Assembly: GCF_019703515.2 (NCBI RefSeq)
Contig: NC_059359.1
Location: 3,292,001-3,356,000, forward strand
Reading direction: 5' to 3'
Origin: Myxocyprinus asiaticus
Taxonomy: Eukaryota; Chordata; Actinopteri; Cypriniformes; Catostomidae
DNA length: 64,000 bases
Shown here: in pieces, positions 49,510-61,876 of the stretch
How the letters are laid out: every line of letters starts with the position of its first letter
Position numbering within the stretch: the stretch's first letter is position 1
Program-made: the position numbers and the translations under genes
The notes under the pieces: generated by a model
Seen by the model: only the letters and a program-made list of their open reading frames with translations
The model's database searches: none
Told to the model about the DNA's origin: nothing

Positions 49510-50450
49510 TCTCCCCTGAGCGTGACCTGCTGCGACAGCGTGTCCGCAGCGGTTGATTTACGCTACCATCGCCGTGTTGTCTGTCTGGACCAACATGTGC
49601 TTGCCCTGGATCAACGGCCAAAGCCTCCGCAGGGCGAGCAACACTGCCAGAATCTCGAAGCAGTTGATGTGCCAACGTGGTTGCGGCCCAGTCCAGGAGC
49701 CGGCGGCTGCGTGCCCATTGCATACGGTGCCCCAGCCCGACTTGGAGGCGTCTGTCGTGATGACGACTCACCTGGGGACCTTCTCAAAGGGAACCCCTGT
49801 CCGTAGAAATGTCAGGTCCGTCCAAGGGCTGAAGCGGCGACAGATTGGCGTGATGGCCACGTGATGTGCCCCATTGCCCCATGTCTCATTTGCATCAGCC
49901 CGAGCGGTTTGACTGCCGCCGAGGACGCCATATGCCCCAGGAGTCTCTGAAATTGCTTCAGTGGGACTGCCGTTCTCTGCCTGAACCGATTGTGCACGCG
50001 TGCTCGTGAGGCGCACCATCATCGAGACTGAGTCTAACTCCAACCCGAGAAAAGAGATGCTCAAGGGAGGACCTTGTACTGGTACGCCCGGCCCTCGAAG
50101 GCAAACCGCAGGAAGGGCCTGTGTCGATGTAAAACCAAGATGTGGAAGTACACGTCCTTCAGGTCTACCGCCGCGAACCAATCTTAATGCCGAATGCTGA
50201 AGGGACAGGCTATATCGCATCCTTCCGAAGATGGGTCACAATCACCGTACGCAGGGCAGAGGCATTCTCGCCCTTCACTGAGGTGAAACGGATGCCTGGC
50301 GAACTGAATCGCATAGCCGAGTCGGACTTACAGGCGGGTGGGGAGGGACCGGGGCGGGGCATGGCCGTGAGCAGCGCTCCGAGCCCAGGAACCAATCGTC
50401 AAGCCGCGAGGGTTCAGGGGGGAGTGGAGGGTTCCACTCCAGCCCGACGC

Positions 50451-51092
50451 TCACAGCCACCTGGGCAAGCATGGCCGCCAGCTCTGCTTTGGCCTGCGAC
50501 TGGGTGACTGCACCCGAAGGTGGGAGCCCAGTCGAGTCCTCAGCATCAGACTGAACCAGCCCGCTCTCCGATGCTGCGATCGAGAGCTCATCCACTTCGC
50601 AAGCGCCGAATGAGACTGCGAACTCGCACTGAGATGAGCCGGCGATCTCATCCCAGAACTTGACCGGGGCAAACGAGCAGACTGGGGAAGGGGAGGTCCG
50701 TGGGGGTTACCCGGCAGAGCGGCTCCCATTGGGGTCCCCAAATCGCTAACCGACGCGGCCTCATACCCGTAGGTAGAAGGACCGAGGCGGGGAGCCGCTG
50801 GGGTGGCTTTCCCTCTGACGAAAGAAAGCCGTGACCACAACGTTGCCATGGTCATGTTCTCGCAGTGAGAACATGACCCGTCCACGAAAGCTGTCTCCGC
50901 GTGGGCAGCGCCCAAGCATGTGAGACAGCGATCGTGGCCATCGGAAGTGGAGAGATCACAACCAGGAATTAAACACAGACGGAATGTCATCTTTAAAAAG
51001 ATGCTTTCCATCAGTGCCAGTCTTCTAGAAGGAAAATATGCTCTTTCAGTAGAAGAATGTACTTTTTTATTCTCTGCACTCCACCGGTACAC
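50451..51092 (-). pseudogene. DIRS gag-like ORF (element B)
   Basis: A 213-codon frame with the CLTCLGAAHAE and CSHCE motif, the partner of 302-1,018. It lacks about 24 bp near its start relative to element A. Confidence 0.55.
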
Positions 51093-51228
51093 GAAGGGGA
51101 GAAACTGATATAATGCACCGTAAATCTAACAGCTTTTCGAGGTGAATGGACCGGCAGAGGAATTCAGTTCGCTGAACACAACCGCTCGGCTCCGAAGAGA
51201 AAATCTAAATGAGTGGTTGCGAGCCAGC

Positions 51229-51240
51229 TCCTTTTATACC
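51229..51240 (-). promoter_or_regulatory. TATA box of DIRS element B
   Basis: ggtataaaagg on the minus strand, at the usual distance from the terminal repeat. Confidence 0.55.
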
Positions 51241-51382
51241 CGTATGTCCAGGGGAGTGGCATGCAAATTCCACTCGCCAATTCCCATTGGCCTTTTCTCA
51301 AAGATTAGAGATGTTTGGGGCTCCCAAGGGTGACCTCTAGTGTCACTACATCGACACAACATCGAGTGAGTGACAGATAGAG

Positions 51383-52464
51383 AAAGGAATATTCCATGTT
51401 CAATACAAGTTAAGCTCAATCGACAGCATTTGTGGCATAATGTTGATTACCTCAAAATTAATTTCGACTTGTCCCTCCTTTTCTTAAAAAAAAAAAGCAA
51501 AAATCTGGGTTCAACTAGCCACTTTTCCACTATCGGGCCAGTGGAAGCCAGGGCTATCAACAGGTCAGCCGGGGTCAATAGCCTCGGACCTTGAGCCGCA
51601 AGACCAAAATCGATCTGCGTTCCCACCATCGGGCCAATAACTCCCCAGCGTTGCCTAAAAACCCGCCCTTAATACACCGCTGTGGTGCCAACATCACACA
51701 CACCACCTATTTCACAAGCAAGAGGGAAGCTCAAGCTGAGGTTTCATGTTATCTAGAATATAGAGTTCATATAGAATGTAAACAGCAAGACTGGAAAACA
51801 GGACATCACATGACTAGGGAGCACATGACATGAAACAGGAACTAAACTTTTCAAAATAAAAGACATGAAATACATGAACACACACATTAAACATTACATA
51901 GTTCCAAAGTTCTGTAGGGAGCTCGGGGGGGGGGGTTCTTGAGGCGTGGGGCGTGGCCTGGCGAGACAGGACGTGGGGCATGGGACCAGGGCAGAGTCAA
52001 TGGAAGGTGGGGCCCTGAGAGATTTGAGGGCGGAGCCATAGAAAGTGGAGCTTTCCAGCACACCGTCTATGAAAGTTCACCGAGCCATTGAAAGTCATTT
52101 CTTTGGGCACCGCTTTGTCCATTGGGCACTTTAACAGATTTGTACCGTACCCACATTTTTTTATTTTTTTCCCCGAACCTGTACCATTGTGCGCTGGATA
52201 CACAACCTGAGAACTTCAGTGAAACTCCACCTTTGACATTGAACCTGCCTCAATCCATGGTTGGCCTTGTTTGGCCCAAGGGTAATCAGTGGCCCAAAGG
52301 CCATCGGCCCCCAGAAAGCCTAGAGGAGGCACAATGAAGCCTCAGAAGAGACAGTGGGAATGCAGCTGGCCCTGGCACACACTAGCATGCCCTCATTTGG
52401 CCCGATATTGGAAACGCGGCTAGTGCGGCTAGTTTAACTTGCATTGAACCTGGAATATTCCTTT
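51383..52464. mobile_element. Nested MITE pair (copy 2)
   Basis: Duplicate of 1,273-2,364 with both outer and inner inverted repeats. About 5% divergence in a 210-bp stretch compared by eye. Confidence 0.75.
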
Positions 52465-55400
52465 AAGATTTGTTGCAGTGTAACATTATTTTCATGACAT
52501 TTCATTAAAAAATAAACTCATTCTCATGACTGTAATGTAAAAAATATACATTATTAAAATTGTAAAGTATTCATGCTCATGGTAGTATTTGTACTTCCTT
52601 CAATTTATGCTGATTTAAATTTTAAAAAGTCCATTGTATTTCAGTAATTTTTGCATTGTAGTAATGGGGATCTAATGAGAATCACCCTTAAAAAAATAAT
52701 GGGGAAAAAATATATTATAAAAATATACTATAAAAAAATGATAATAATAATATAAAAAAATATGGAATTAAAATACATAATATACAGTGCATCCGTAAAG
52801 TATTCACAGCGCTTCTCTTTTTCCACATTTTGTTATGTTACAGCCTTATTCCAAAATGGATTAAATTCATTATTTTCCTCAAAATTCTACAGACAATACC
52901 CCATAATGACAATGTGAAAGAAGTTTGTTTGAAATCTTTGCAAATTTATTGTATGGATTGAATTTTTCATTTCAATCCATACAACCTTATTTTAGTCAAA
53001 ACATGACTTGAGAAGTGTGTTTGTGTGATCCTTCTTTAAGATAAAAACAATTGCTTTGATATTTTGTTATTTAATGCATCATCATATTTATATACTTATA
53101 TGACTGAAATGCTTTTCGGGGCATCTGTATGCATAACTTTGTACTTTTACAGTCTTAAACCATTTCAAGGCCTTAATGTGAATTCAGCGTTTTCTTTAAA
53201 TGCATAATAATTATTTTTTAGCAGGTTCTATGTTATATGAGTTGGAAAGACTGTATTATGGAGAGACTGATTCAGTGCACATGTAGACCTGGCAGATCTC
53301 AGAGAACACACACTGTTGATGTGCTGCATTGAGTTTCACTGGTTTCCATTATTCAGAAGAATTTGGCACGGTTATTCGTGCCTAGGAACCAAATCCCCCT
53401 TCTGTCGCAACCAGATCAACCAATCACGACAACAGCCCAAGAATTACATACGTTACTATGACTTGACAAATTAGGTTGAACATCCAGTAATCAAGTATCT
53501 ATCTATCTATCCATCCATCCATCCATACATACATCTACAGTGGCAAGGAAAAGTATGTGAACCCTTTGGAATTAGCTGGTTTTCTGCATTAATTGGTCAT
53601 AAAATGTGTTCTCATATTCATTGTTACGACCTTGTTTAGGGTGAGGCTGTAACATAAACTTGGGAAACCACAAAAAAAGAAGAAATGTATGCCTTTTATT
53701 TACAAAATCCACAGAGGAGGAATAACTTCAGGGGTGAGCAAAGGCCAAAATAACAAACAAAACACCAACCTAACTCCCAACAGAAACTAAATTGCCTAAC
53801 AAAAGAAAAGATGAATAAAATTACAATTAATAACTGAACTCCCTAACTAGCAAAAAAAAAAAAAAAAAACAACCTGAGAAAATGTATATTTACAAAAGAA
53901 ATGGCTCCCACCCCCTACAGCTTCCCAAGTAGCTATGCTACAGATATTTACAATTATTAACAACATGTATTAAAGTAACAGTATCACCTCACATTGCTTG
54001 AGAGATTGAATAGAGTTTACAGAGTTGCAATATAGACAAAGGATTTCACATTTTGTGGTCACTACCTACAGTAATTCCCATACTTTCCTTTGTGTTATGT
54101 CATAGTTTCAATGACTTTACTATTATTCTAAAATGTGTAAAACACTTAACAGTAATAATGAAGAATGAGTAAGTGTGTCTAAACTTTTGAGTGGAAGTGT
54201 TTAACACAGACATACTTTCATTGAAAGGATTTAAAGTGGCTTATATTTACAGGCGGCAACATGATGTCATAAGCTTCACATATATCAAAAGAATCTGGTT
54301 TGACAGCTCTGACATCACAACAAGCCCGTTTGAACTTGATTATAAATGTTTACTGTAATGTGCATGCCACCAATTAGCCTGAAGTTATCATTTGCATTTA
54401 GAAGTTTAATAAGTAAATAAAAATTATGCAACTTCTGATTTGGCAGACGACAAGACACAATGAATTTGAACAGATGCTTTAATCAATTTACAGAAAACGT
54501 ATTACAGTGGCAGGTTTTTGGCACAAAAGTGCATTCTAGGGAAGGAAAAGTTAGCTATGCGTTTTAGAGCTAAAAGCAGGGTTCCCACGGCCATTGAAAA
54601 AGTAGAAATAAGGGAATTTTAAGCATTTTGATTTCATAGTCTATTTAGTAAAAATGCATTTTCTAAATATTTTGCTCAGCTAAAGAAAAATATATCAGCT
54701 AGAACATGTTCTTTGTTAGTGCAATCTCTATAAAATTATTTTTTAAAATCTTATCCAGTAAGTGTCTTTGAAATTCAAAATCTGCAGGATCCCTTCAGAA
54801 GGCATGTAAAATAACTTGTAACCTTTCTACGGAAGGTTGTGGTTTGCTGAGTCAAAAGTTTAACTCAAAATGTTGCCGCAATACTCATTGCAAACGAAAT
54901 ACAGCACAACACCCAGATAACACATCACAACTGTCAAGTATGGTGGTGACAACTAATACATTTACAGTGCTAATACAGTCACTCCCAAGATGTCACAACT
55001 ATTAGTTTCATTTTAATTAATTGATATCAACTGTAGAGGCTTGCATAACAGATCAACTTCTATGAAAAAAATGACTAGTAAGATTTACTTCATTTTTATT
55101 TTACATGTTTTTGCACACAGTTTTCTAACTAAATTTTAATGGTATAAAATTAAGAAAAATCTACTTAATTTCATGTCATAATATTGATTAAAGTGAGTAG
55201 CCTAAATAAATTTAACTTAAACATTTCAGTTACTACGCTAACTTCTACATACAACCCTGAATTTCATTTAGTAAAATTTTAATGAACATTATAAACATAA
55301 ATAAACTTGCAAACAGTGAAATCATGCAAGCTCACTAATTAGTCAAGCCCGGTGCATGCTGTGAACACCAGCTTCAAAAAGTTATGGAAAATGTACTTAT

Positions 55401-55890
55401 TTTATTTACTGTTGAAATGTACTCAGATTAACAAATAAATTTGACAAGGTTTTCTACTAACTCATGATGTCGTATTGTAAAGATAACAAACAATCAAAAA
55501 TAATATTTACTTACTGTATAAGCTAGAGCATTCATTTTTACATGTTTGAATTTAAGTACAAATGTAGAATTGACTTATTGTTTTCAAGTTCGTGTTTAAC
55601 TTATTTAATGTAGAAAGTACGCACCGGTAATCTTTTCTGTTATATTTACTCAACCACAAATGAACTTTTTTCAGTGTTTGCCAAACATTTTTACAGTACA
55701 TTGAGAAAATTATGTATTTCCTCTTAGGGAATTTTTTTGTTGTTTTTTTTGTTTGTTTTTTTTGTCACTTTTTTGGATCTATTTTACTGTATGTCACAGT
55801 TATGAAAGTATTCCACAGAAAATTAAACATGTGCTTGCTTCATTCTTACAGGGCTGGGTTTGGATTGGGCTTGGCATTTTAGGGTGAGGC
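52465..55890. other. Non-coding upstream region of serpin gene 2
   Basis: No gene. Bases 52,955-55,270 are nearly identical to 5,310-7,610. Bases 55,270-55,740 are more divergent and carry a deletion of about 300 bp relative to copy 1. A T-rich junction at 55,725-55,770 replaces 1.85 kb of copy 1. Confidence 0.7.
52785..52952. mobile_element. Tc1-type terminal fragment, copy 2 only
   Basis: cagtgcatccgtaaagtatt followed by cagcgcttctctttttccac and onward is a typical fish Tc1 terminus. Only about 168 bp are present. It replaces about 1 kb of copy 1 (about 4,330-5,310). Confidence 0.75.
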
Positions 55891-55896
55891 ATCACG

Positions 55897-55904
55897 TATT
55901 TAAA
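55897..55904 (+). promoter_or_regulatory. TATA box, serpin gene 2
   Basis: tatttaaa, same context as in gene 1. Confidence 0.65.
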
Positions 55905-55927
55905 TGAAACCCATGACAGGCACAACT

Positions 55928-55978
55928 CATTCCCCTTCAACACACGAGGACATTTTTGTCTCTACTGAGTAATTCAAG
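55928..55978 (+). other. 5' non-coding exon, serpin gene 2
   Basis: Ends at the donor ttcaag|gtaatg. The start is inferred from the TATA spacing. Confidence 0.65.
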
Positions 55979-56193
55979 GTAATGTTTATATTTAAATCCC
56001 TACAGTATGTTTCTTTATGCAATTTAGACTGTATCCTGCACAGTAATATAATTTATTGATCAACTAGAACTATTGTATCGAAGACATTTAGATCCCACTG
56101 TAAACTTATGTTTACTTATGTATTATGGACCATAATGTGTACTGTGTGTACATAATCTCTGTATCTCTCTCCTGCTATTGTTAGCTTGTGGAA

Positions 56194-59100
56194 ATGGAGT
56201 CTTTGTCTGCTGCAAACACACAATTCTCCCTCAACCTGTTTAAGAAGATCAGTGGAGGAAATGCATCAGGAAATGTCTTCTACTCTCCTCTCAGCATCTC
56301 CTCCGCTCTGGCCATGGTGGCACTTGGAGCAGCAGGAAACACACAAGCTCAAATCTTAAAGGTGATGTCCCTCATTTACACTTTTTAAGGGCAGTCTTTC
56401 TTTCAGTTAATGTGCCTTGAACACATACACCCCAACCCGACTTTTGAAGGATTTTAAAGGGATCATATTGTACCATTTTTATTACTTAAGGTTTTCCCTG
56501 AGCTCCAATTATAGTCTTAGTAAAGTGTTTTGCCCCCAAAACAGTCCTAATTTTATTTTATTTTATTTTTTAAAATATTGAATAGCCACTTTACATTTGT
56601 TTTTTCCTAACAATGAATTTATTAGATACCAGTAGCTAGTAAGGTGCAAAATACATCCTTTATAGGTTCTCATTACATTGTGTGAATGTGCAGCAAATAC
56701 TGTAAGTATAAAATAAACATAGAAGGCAGAGACTTTTGTTGCTTAGAGTTATAGCAACAAAAAGCATCTTCTTTGCACAAAGTGCAAATAGTGTTAGATG
56801 CTATTTGCACCCCTAATTAAATACTACCATACAGTATAGGGGTAATGGGTAACCAGAGACCATGCATCAGGAGGACAAAAGAGATATCTGAGGTAGCATA
56901 TTTCAAAAATTATTTTAAATTCTGTCTATTGTATTACATTGTATTTGGGCTCGTTTTAATCGGGAGCATCTGCTGTTTTTATTTTATGTTTATGTTTCAT
57001 GAAGTTACAAGCGAAAACAGAAAAAAAGCTTAATGTATGCTTATGTAAGGTTAAAATAACTTAATAGTTATTATTGCCTATATGCATTGTAAAGTCCAGC
57101 TTCTGAGCTTTAAAACGACACCCATTTTATGTTGATCAAGCATGTAGTTATTAATTGATCATTTTGTTTTCAGTGTGGAGCGTCAAAGTATGACAAAATA
57201 TATTTTTTATTATTATTATTTAAGTGACTCAAGAGCAAGCAATATAGTATATGCCTAACTTATTTTCTCTCTGCATGGTAGGCAACATGTATTATAAATA
57301 ATATACCTAAATCTCAACATGTTAATATACTTTGATGCTACACTAATTTAACAAATACTTTTGAATCCACAAATTATTTTGTTTATTTTTTAGATGTATA
57401 CAGTCATTCTTTTAGAAATGAAGGCATTTTATTTCAATACACTCGCAGCACGACACAAACACAGAACTATAAATGCAAACCACCATGCAGAGGCTACACA
57501 GGAGGTCCATTGCAGAAACATGCCTTTAGGAATAACATGGTCAGTCATGTGTTCAAATGTATTTACTTGATGTCACAAACTTTCAGGATGTTCTGAAAAA
57601 GTCGTTTTTGCAGCATAGTTTCAATAAAGCTTTTTTGACTGGTGAGGAAGTTTTGAGTTCTGAAACTTACAGTAGGCCTATGTTTTCATAGTACAATTAA
57701 CTCAAGGAAAATTTGATCCCTCACTATATGACCCCATTAAGAACAGTTTCTGTTAAGACTGCATTTTTTCAAGATATAATGTATCCTACATACAAGCAAA
57801 ATAAATCAGTATGATGATTCACTCTCTGTGTGGCCATCGTGTGTTTATTTTCCTATAAAATTTTGCCCTTTTTGTACCTGTTCAGGCATGGCTTTTCATG
57901 ACCTCATATTGAAGTTGATTAAATTGCAGGGTAGGACACAGGAAAAGATGCTTTCATTCTGGGTTGGACCTTTTGGGTTGTTATGGTTTCACAGTTATGA
58001 CAAAGGCCAGAAACATACTCTACACAGGTATGAGAATACAGGCACACCCAGTGCAAGTGTGTGGTCCCGCTGTACATACTTCAGAAAGCATGTTAAGTAT
58101 GTACAACATTCAGATGTAGTTGAACAACATGTGTTTTTGATGGACTGTTCATAAAAGTTTACCTTTGGTCCCCACCAATCTTGTGTACTTGGTTACATCC
58201 TTAGTTATTTAGTGCATTTTAAATTATTTAAAGGGGAATTTTAGTAGTGTCTTTACGATAGATGTTTGGGTTATGAGAATAATAATTCAATCACAACTAT
58301 GCTATGTAGGTCCTGGGCCTTCTCAATCCTGTCAAACCTGACACCACGACTCCAGCTCCTGGACCATCAATGCAACAACAGGCCCAGAAACCTCAGTTAC
58401 CTGCCGACGTCAAGATGCAGGGTTGTGTCCCAATGGTACAGTTTGAACATTTGCATGAGACACTAATATAAAGACTTTACCATAGCAATAACAGTGTTTG
58501 CTGTGCTTACAGATCAAGAATGAATATTTTGCATTGTCTTGCTTTTGTAGATTTTTATATATCTCAATCTGATTGTATTTGATAATGTTGATTCAAACAG
58601 AAACCTCCTATTCAACCTCAGCAGTCACCTGTACACAAAACTGAGGATAATGCTCATTCTGCCTTTAACAAACTCATGAGTGAGCTGAACAAACCGGGAG
58701 TCCCGTACATGTTGAGCCTTGTTAATCGCCTCTATGGAGAGCAGTCCTACCAGTTTGTTGAAGTAAGGCCAGTTTTTTCACTGAGAAACAAATAATTCTA
58801 GGTTTGCCCATGTCCATAAAAGGTTCTGGAAATTTTCGCTGCTCTAATATGACTTTTATCTCGACTGATTTGTTATTTTATAGAAATTCCTTAGTGACAC
58901 AAAAAAATACTACCAGGCTGGACTGGAGAAGGTGGACTTTAAAAAGAATGCAGCGGCTGCACGTGTCAACGTCAACAACTGGGTGGAGAAAAACACACAA
59001 GGTTAAAAAACCAGTGTGAACCTTTGAGGAATTTTAATGTTACTCTCATTTTTAAAACATAAAGGTTGTTTGCAATGTCTTTGCAGGCCATTTTGCTATG

Positions 59101-61729
59101 TAGGGTTCTTCAGCTTTATGGTTCTTTAGAGGTTTAAAAAAGTTCTGGATTATAACCAAAAGTTTTCCAGAACAGGTTGTTGGTTGTATCATCCATTATA
59201 AGAGAAAATGAACAATTCATGGGTTCTTTGTAGCACTAGTACATAGGGGGTTTTCTAAAGAACCATAGAACCTAAAATGTTCTCCAGTGGCATCACTGGA
59301 GAAGGTTCTCATATGGAACCATATGGAACTTAAAGAGGTTCCCCTATGGCATCATTTGGAACTTTGAAACATTCCCATTATGGAACCATATGGAACTTAA
59401 AAATGTTCCCCTATGGCATCATATAGAAGTTAAAAGGATTATTTCAAGGAACCATATGGGACTTAAAAAGATTCCATTGTGGAACCATATGGGACTTAAA
59501 AAGGTTCCCATATGGCATCATATATAACTTAAAAACATTCTATTATGTAACCATATGAGACTTAAAGATGTTCCCCAATGGCATCATATGGGACTTGAAA
59601 AAATTCCATTATGGAACCATATGGGACTTAAACGGTTCCCATATGGCATAATATATAACTTAAAAAGAATATATTATGGAACCATATGGAACTTAAAGAG
59701 GTTCTCCTATGGCATCATATGTAATTTTAAAAGATTCTATTATGGAACCTAAAGGAACTTCAAAAGGATTCTCCTATGGCATCATTTGGAACTTAAAAAG
59801 TTCCATTATGCAACTATATGGGACTTAAAAATGATCCCCTATGGCATCATATAGAACTTAAAGGGATAGTTCACCCAAAAATAAAAAAAAAATTCTCATC
59901 ATTTTCTCACCCTCATGCCATCCCAGATGTGTATGATTTTCTTTCCTCTGCTGAACACGTACAAAGAGTTTTAGAGGAATATCTCAGCTCTGTAGCTCCA
60001 AACAATGCAAGTAAATAGGGTCCAAAACTTTGAAGTTCCAAAAAGCAGATAAAGGAAACATAATAGTAATCCATACAACTCCTGTGGTTACATTAGTGTC
60101 TTCAGAAGCAATATGATGGGTGTGGGTCAGAAACAGATACATTTTAAAGTCCTTTTTTACTATAAATGTCCACTTTCACTTCCACATTCTTCTTCTTTTT
60201 TTTTTTTTTTTTGACTATTCGCATTCTTGGTGCACATCGCCACCTACTGGGCAGGGATGAGAATTTATAGTACAAAAAGATTAAATATTGATCTGATTCT
60301 CACCCACACCCATCATATTGCTTCTGAGGACATGGATTTAATCACTTGAGTCATTTGGATTACTTTTATGCTGCCTTTATATGCTTTTTGGTACTTCAAA
60401 GTCAGACCACCATTCTGGACCTTTTATGAACCTTATGGACATTTTATGAGATATTCTTATAAAAATCTTCATTTGTGTTCAGCAGAAGAAATAAAGTAAT
60501 ACAAATCTGGGATGGCATGAGAGTGAGTAAATGATGAGAGAATTAACATTTCTGGGTGAACTATTGCTCTAAAAGATTCTATTGTGGACCCATATGGAAC
60601 AGTTCTCCTGTGGCATCAGGCTGTAAATCCCTTTTTTAGACCCTTTATTTTTTGGATATTAAAATTGGGATATTATAAATTTTGTTTACTATGTTTCATT
60701 TTTATTTTGGTCCAGAAAAAACAACAAAAAAACAGTGATTGTCATTAATAAAATATAAAATAATTTTTATTTGACTTGTAGTAAAATTAATGTCAATTTG
60801 TATGATAGGGAAGATCAAGAACTTGTTGCCAGAGGGGTCCATCGATGGAATGACCAAAATGGTCTTGGTGAATGCCATCTACTTCAAAGGCAACTGGATG
60901 CTAAAATTCAAAAAGGAATCCACTAAGCAGCTGCAGTTTAAACTGAACAAGGTGAGATTCCATGTTCTTGTTGTTTTGTTTTTAAAAGTGATTGTTCTGC
61001 AACACTCATCATATATGTATGATGGGCTGTTTTACTGTATGTTTGCATTGATGGTTGGCAGGCTCTGACAAAGCCAGCCCAGATGATGCATCAGACGGCC
61101 CAGTTTCCTCTGGCCTTCATCCCAGAGGTCAACTGTCAGGTCCTGGAGCTGCCGTATGTTGGGAAGAGTCTAAGTATGCTGATCATCCTTCCAAATCAGA
61201 TAGAAGATAACACCACTGGCCTTCAAAAGGTGAGACATGTGAGATTTGTGTGTTGTTGATGCAAAACATCTGCACTTCACAGAATTTTCATTTTTGGCTG
61301 AATTATTCCATTAACATGTCACTTTTTCAGTTGGAGAAAGTAATAACCTACGAGAAGCTCATGGACTGGACCAAACCTGAACGGATGAGTGAACAGAAGG
61401 TTGAAATCACTCTTCCCAAATTCAAGATGGAGGAGACCTATGACATGAAGAGTCTTCTGATCAGCATGGGGATGGTGGATGCATTTGACTTGCAGAAGGT
61501 GAACTTTTCAGGCATGTCTCCCAACAATGATCTGGTGCTCTCAAAGGTGATTCATAAAGCCTTTGTTGAAGTGAACGAGGAAGGCACAGAAGCATCTGCA
61601 GCCACTGCTGCCATCATGGAGACACGCAGTTTACCGTCAACCTTTATTGCAGATCACCCCTTCCTGTTCTTCATCCGACACAATCCCACCAAGAGCATTC
61701 TCTTCTACGGACGCTTCTGCTCTCCTTGA
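56194..61729 (+). CDS. serpinb1-like: Clade B serpin (serpinb1-like), gene 2, predicted P1 Arg
   Basis: Coding exons: 56,185-56,361 (ATG at 56,194), 58,310-58,435, 58,601-58,762, 58,884-59,001, 60,809-60,951, 61,062-61,229 and 61,331-61,729. The splice sites are intact and the product is 427 aa. Exons 2, 4, 5, 6 and 7 are identical to gene 1. Exon 3 differs at two residues (Ser to Gly, Ile to Val) in the CD loop. Exon 8 carries Ala to Thr and Ser to Ala before the loop, then a changed reactive loop: hinge GTEASAATA, and [10 protein letters not shown] where gene 1 has [13 protein letters not shown]. Counting from the hinge Gly gives P1 Arg394 and P1' Ser395, which predicts inhibition of trypsin-like proteases (known serpin logic, not tested). 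Cytosolic or nuclear location is inferred from the family. Confidence 0.93.
59286..59862 (+). repeat. 33-bp minisatellite in intron 5 of gene 2
   Basis: Same array as 15,330-15,906, nearly unit for unit, so it predates the duplication (or was homogenised) and has been stable since. Confidence 0.9.
59863..60570. mobile_element. MITE in intron 5 of gene 2
   Basis: Partner of 15,907-16,617, with the same arms and insertion point. Three bp shorter, mainly in the T-tract. Confidence 0.85.
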
Positions 61730-61870
61730 GTTCCTTCAACCCATGAGATCCTTCTAGCATATTTAGTTGCTGATGGTTGTGGTTTGGATTGAGTTACGAT
61801 AGAAAGATAATTCTAGATTAGAGGTTATTATTAGGGAATGTGTACCGCATCTCTGGTGTTTTCTCTACTA

Positions 61871-61876
61871 AATAAA
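61871..61876 (+). terminator. Poly(A) signal, serpin gene 2
   Basis: AATAAA 142 bp after the stop codon. Confidence 0.8.

Larger units (their letters stand above)
47349..51380 (-). mobile_element. DIRS-type retrotransposon with both ends (element B)
   Basis: The terminal inverted repeats are 47,349-47,402 and 51,332-51,380, with core gtgtcgatgtagtgacacta. The minus strand carries the promoter, the gag-like region, a damaged RT stub, the linker and the tyrosine recombinase. The RT core with its YxDD motif is deleted, so this is a 4.0-kb internally deleted element. Bases from 50,148 onward are the duplicate of element A. Confidence 0.85.
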
